64,000 bases of DNA from Nocardia colli. Lineage in GTDB: Bacteria; Actinomycetota; Actinomycetes; Mycobacteriales; Mycobacteriaceae. Position 1 is the first letter of the stretch; each line of letters begins with the position of its first letter. The notes under the pieces were generated by a model. That model was given only the letters and a program-made list of their open reading frames with translations. It had not been told where the DNA came from and did not search any database. The position numbers and the translations under genes were made by a program. The DNA lies in assembly GCF_008704205.1 (NCBI RefSeq), contig NZ_VXLC01000004.1:434001-498000 (forward strand), written 5' to 3'. This document shows positions 63,036-64,000 of this stretch, in pieces.

Positions 63036-63761
63036 TCACGGGCGCCGGGCCAACCCCACGACGGCACCCTGCATCCAGTCCGCGATGTCGGCAGTGACCC
63101 GCGCGTGCACCGGCTCGTGCAGAAGATCGTGCCCGGCATCGGTGTACTCGCGTAAATCTACCGATTCGTGGCGCTGAGTCCATACCCTGACCGCATCAAT
63201 CGGCGCCCGCCGGTCCTCGACGCCGTGCACCGCGAGGATCGGAAGGCCGCGCGGCAGTGGTGTTCCCAGCGCGTCGGGGGTGCCGCCGCCGAGCGCCCGC
63301 TTCGATACGCCGGACAGCACCAGACCGCGCACCGCGTCGGCCGCGATGGCCGGTCGCAGCGGATAGGCGCGTTCCAGCGCGGCGGTGCCCGCGGTCGTCT
63401 CGCGCGCCTCCGGTTCCGCCGCGCCGAACAGGCCGAGCACGGTGACCGCGCCGAGTGAATGCCCCATCAGGACCAGCGGCGGTCCCGGCTCCGTGGCGCG
63501 GACGAGATCGAACAGCATCCGCGCGTCCGCGACCAGTTCCGCCAGGGTGCCGGGGTTGCCGTGCTCGCCCTCGCTGAGGCCCTGGCCGTAGGTATCGAGC
63601 GCCCACGTCCCGATGTCGGCGGTCTTGAGTGTGCGGGCGAAGCGGTGATAGTGACCGCTGTGCTGACCGATTCCGGGGAGCAACAGCACCGTCGCGACGC
63701 TGTTTTCGACCGGCCACCGCCGATAGTGCATCCGGCCGCGCTCGCCGTCGAAAAATGGCAT
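63036..63761 (-). CDS. Alpha/beta hydrolase, monoglyceride lipase-like
   Basis: A 241-residue hydrolase. Lipase-type elbow VLMGHSLGAVTVLG (~97-110), acid GVEDRRAPID and catalytic His TDAGHDLLHEP. MPFFDGERGRMHYRRWPVEN opens it, then VLLLPGIGQHSGHYHRFA as in lysophospholipase/monoglyceride-lipase relatives. ATG 63761; a longer frame upstream lacks an RBS. It heads the minus-strand ESX-like cluster. Confidence 0.87.
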   Translation of the reverse strand: MPFFDGERGRMHYRRWPVENSVATVLLLPGIGQHSGHYHRFARTLKTADIGTWALDTYGQGLSEGEHGNPGTLAELVADARMLFDLVRATEPGPPLVLMGHSLGAVTVLGLFGAAEPEARETTAGTAALERAYPLRPAIAADAVRGLVLSGVSKRALGGGTPDALGTPLPRGLPILAVHGVEDRRAPIDAVRVWTQRHESVDLREYTDAGHDLLHEPVHARVTADIADWMQGAVVGLARRP

Positions 63762-63930
63762 GCCCTGATCTTGCCAAATATTTTGTCGCTCAGGGGACTT
63801 CATGCCGACGCCGAGCGGGCGCGGCGGTCTTCGCCCCGGCCACACGCGGTGTGAGAACGGACCGCTTCTGTTCAGGTGGCTAGACTTCCAGCCGATTGCC
63901 GTGCCGTTCTGCCGAGACCCGAGGTGCCCG

Positions 63931-64000
63931 TTGAGAACACTCCGCCGCCCAGGTTCCTTGCTGTGCCCCGCCCTATTGGTCGCGCTGGCGTGCACCGCAC
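63931..64000 (+). CDS. N-terminus of a putative lipoprotein, runs off the window
   Basis: TTG 63931 with GAGG ~7 nt upstream opens MRTLRRPGSLLCPALLVALA followed by CTA, a basic n-region, hydrophobic core and lipobox-like cysteine. Only 23 codons are visible, so function is unknown. It is divergent from the hydrolase. Confidence 0.5.
   Translation, partial: MRTLRRPGSLLCPALLVALACTA

Overview
The window is high-GC actinobacterial chromosome, most likely Nocardia or a close relative in the Mycobacteriales. The evidence is the heavy use of GTG and TTG starts, ATGA/GTGA translational overlaps, WXG100/EspG/PPE-like ESX proteins, a mycobacterial-type multifunctional 2-oxoglutarate decarboxylase (Kgd), and a gene order recalling the Mycobacterium tuberculosis Rv1209-Rv1253 stretch: glgA, DUF3117, tag, DivIVA-like, mrp, lytic transglycosylase, DUF1003, MgtE-N/CBS, corA, kgd, MFS, helicase, deaD. 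Synteny is recalled from knowledge of the families, not computed. No rRNA, tRNA, CRISPR array, insertion sequence or prophage was seen.

Layout. 1-16 kb: end of a glycogen/maltose-1-phosphate synthase, an rRNA methyltransferase, DUF3117, DNA glycosylase I, a DivIVA-like protein, the Fe-S carrier Mrp, two tandem lytic transglycosylases, a DUF1003 and MgtE-N/CBS pair, a CitE-like lyase, CorA, a PHP phosphoesterase, an orphan FAD flavoprotein, and malic enzyme behind a long structured leader. 16-21 kb: osmoprotectant (glycine betaine/choline type) ABC uptake system with two divergent solute-binding lipoproteins, an ATPase and two permeases. 21-26 kb: PadR repressor with a perfect 18-bp palindromic candidate operator plus an MFS exporter, a membrane-anchored molybdopterin oxidoreductase and a TenA-like protein. 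26-32 kb: long-chain acyl-CoA ligase, then a Baeyer-Villiger monooxygenase/dehydrogenase/esterase operon with a divergent TetR regulator.

32-36.4 kb is an accessory island: an exported protein, then an ESX-type polymorphic toxin module (two WXG100 proteins, a WXG100-like toxin with a short C-terminal toxin tip, an Imm42-family immunity protein and a second immunity-like gene). 36.4-46.7 kb: kgd, a fused heterodimer-type ABC exporter, an ABC-2 pair and an EcsC-like protein. 46.7-52.9 kb: glutathionyl-hydroquinone-reductase-like protein, enoyl-CoA hydratase, an unusual C-terminally short adenylate-forming enzyme, a PtpB-like phosphatase, an unrecognised small protein and a D-threonine-aldolase-like PLP enzyme. 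52.9-64 kb: a large TM0106/SF1-type nuclease-helicase whose catalytic motifs look degraded, the RNA helicase DeaD, a nitrilase-family amidase, a phosphoribosyltransferase, a gamma-carbonic anhydrase, an orphan EspG/PPE/PE-like ESX cluster with an alpha/beta hydrolase, and the first codons of a lipoprotein.

The two observations most worth follow-up are the ESX toxin/immunity island at 33.3-36.4 kb and the apparently catalytically dead nuclease-helicase at 52.9-56.2 kb.
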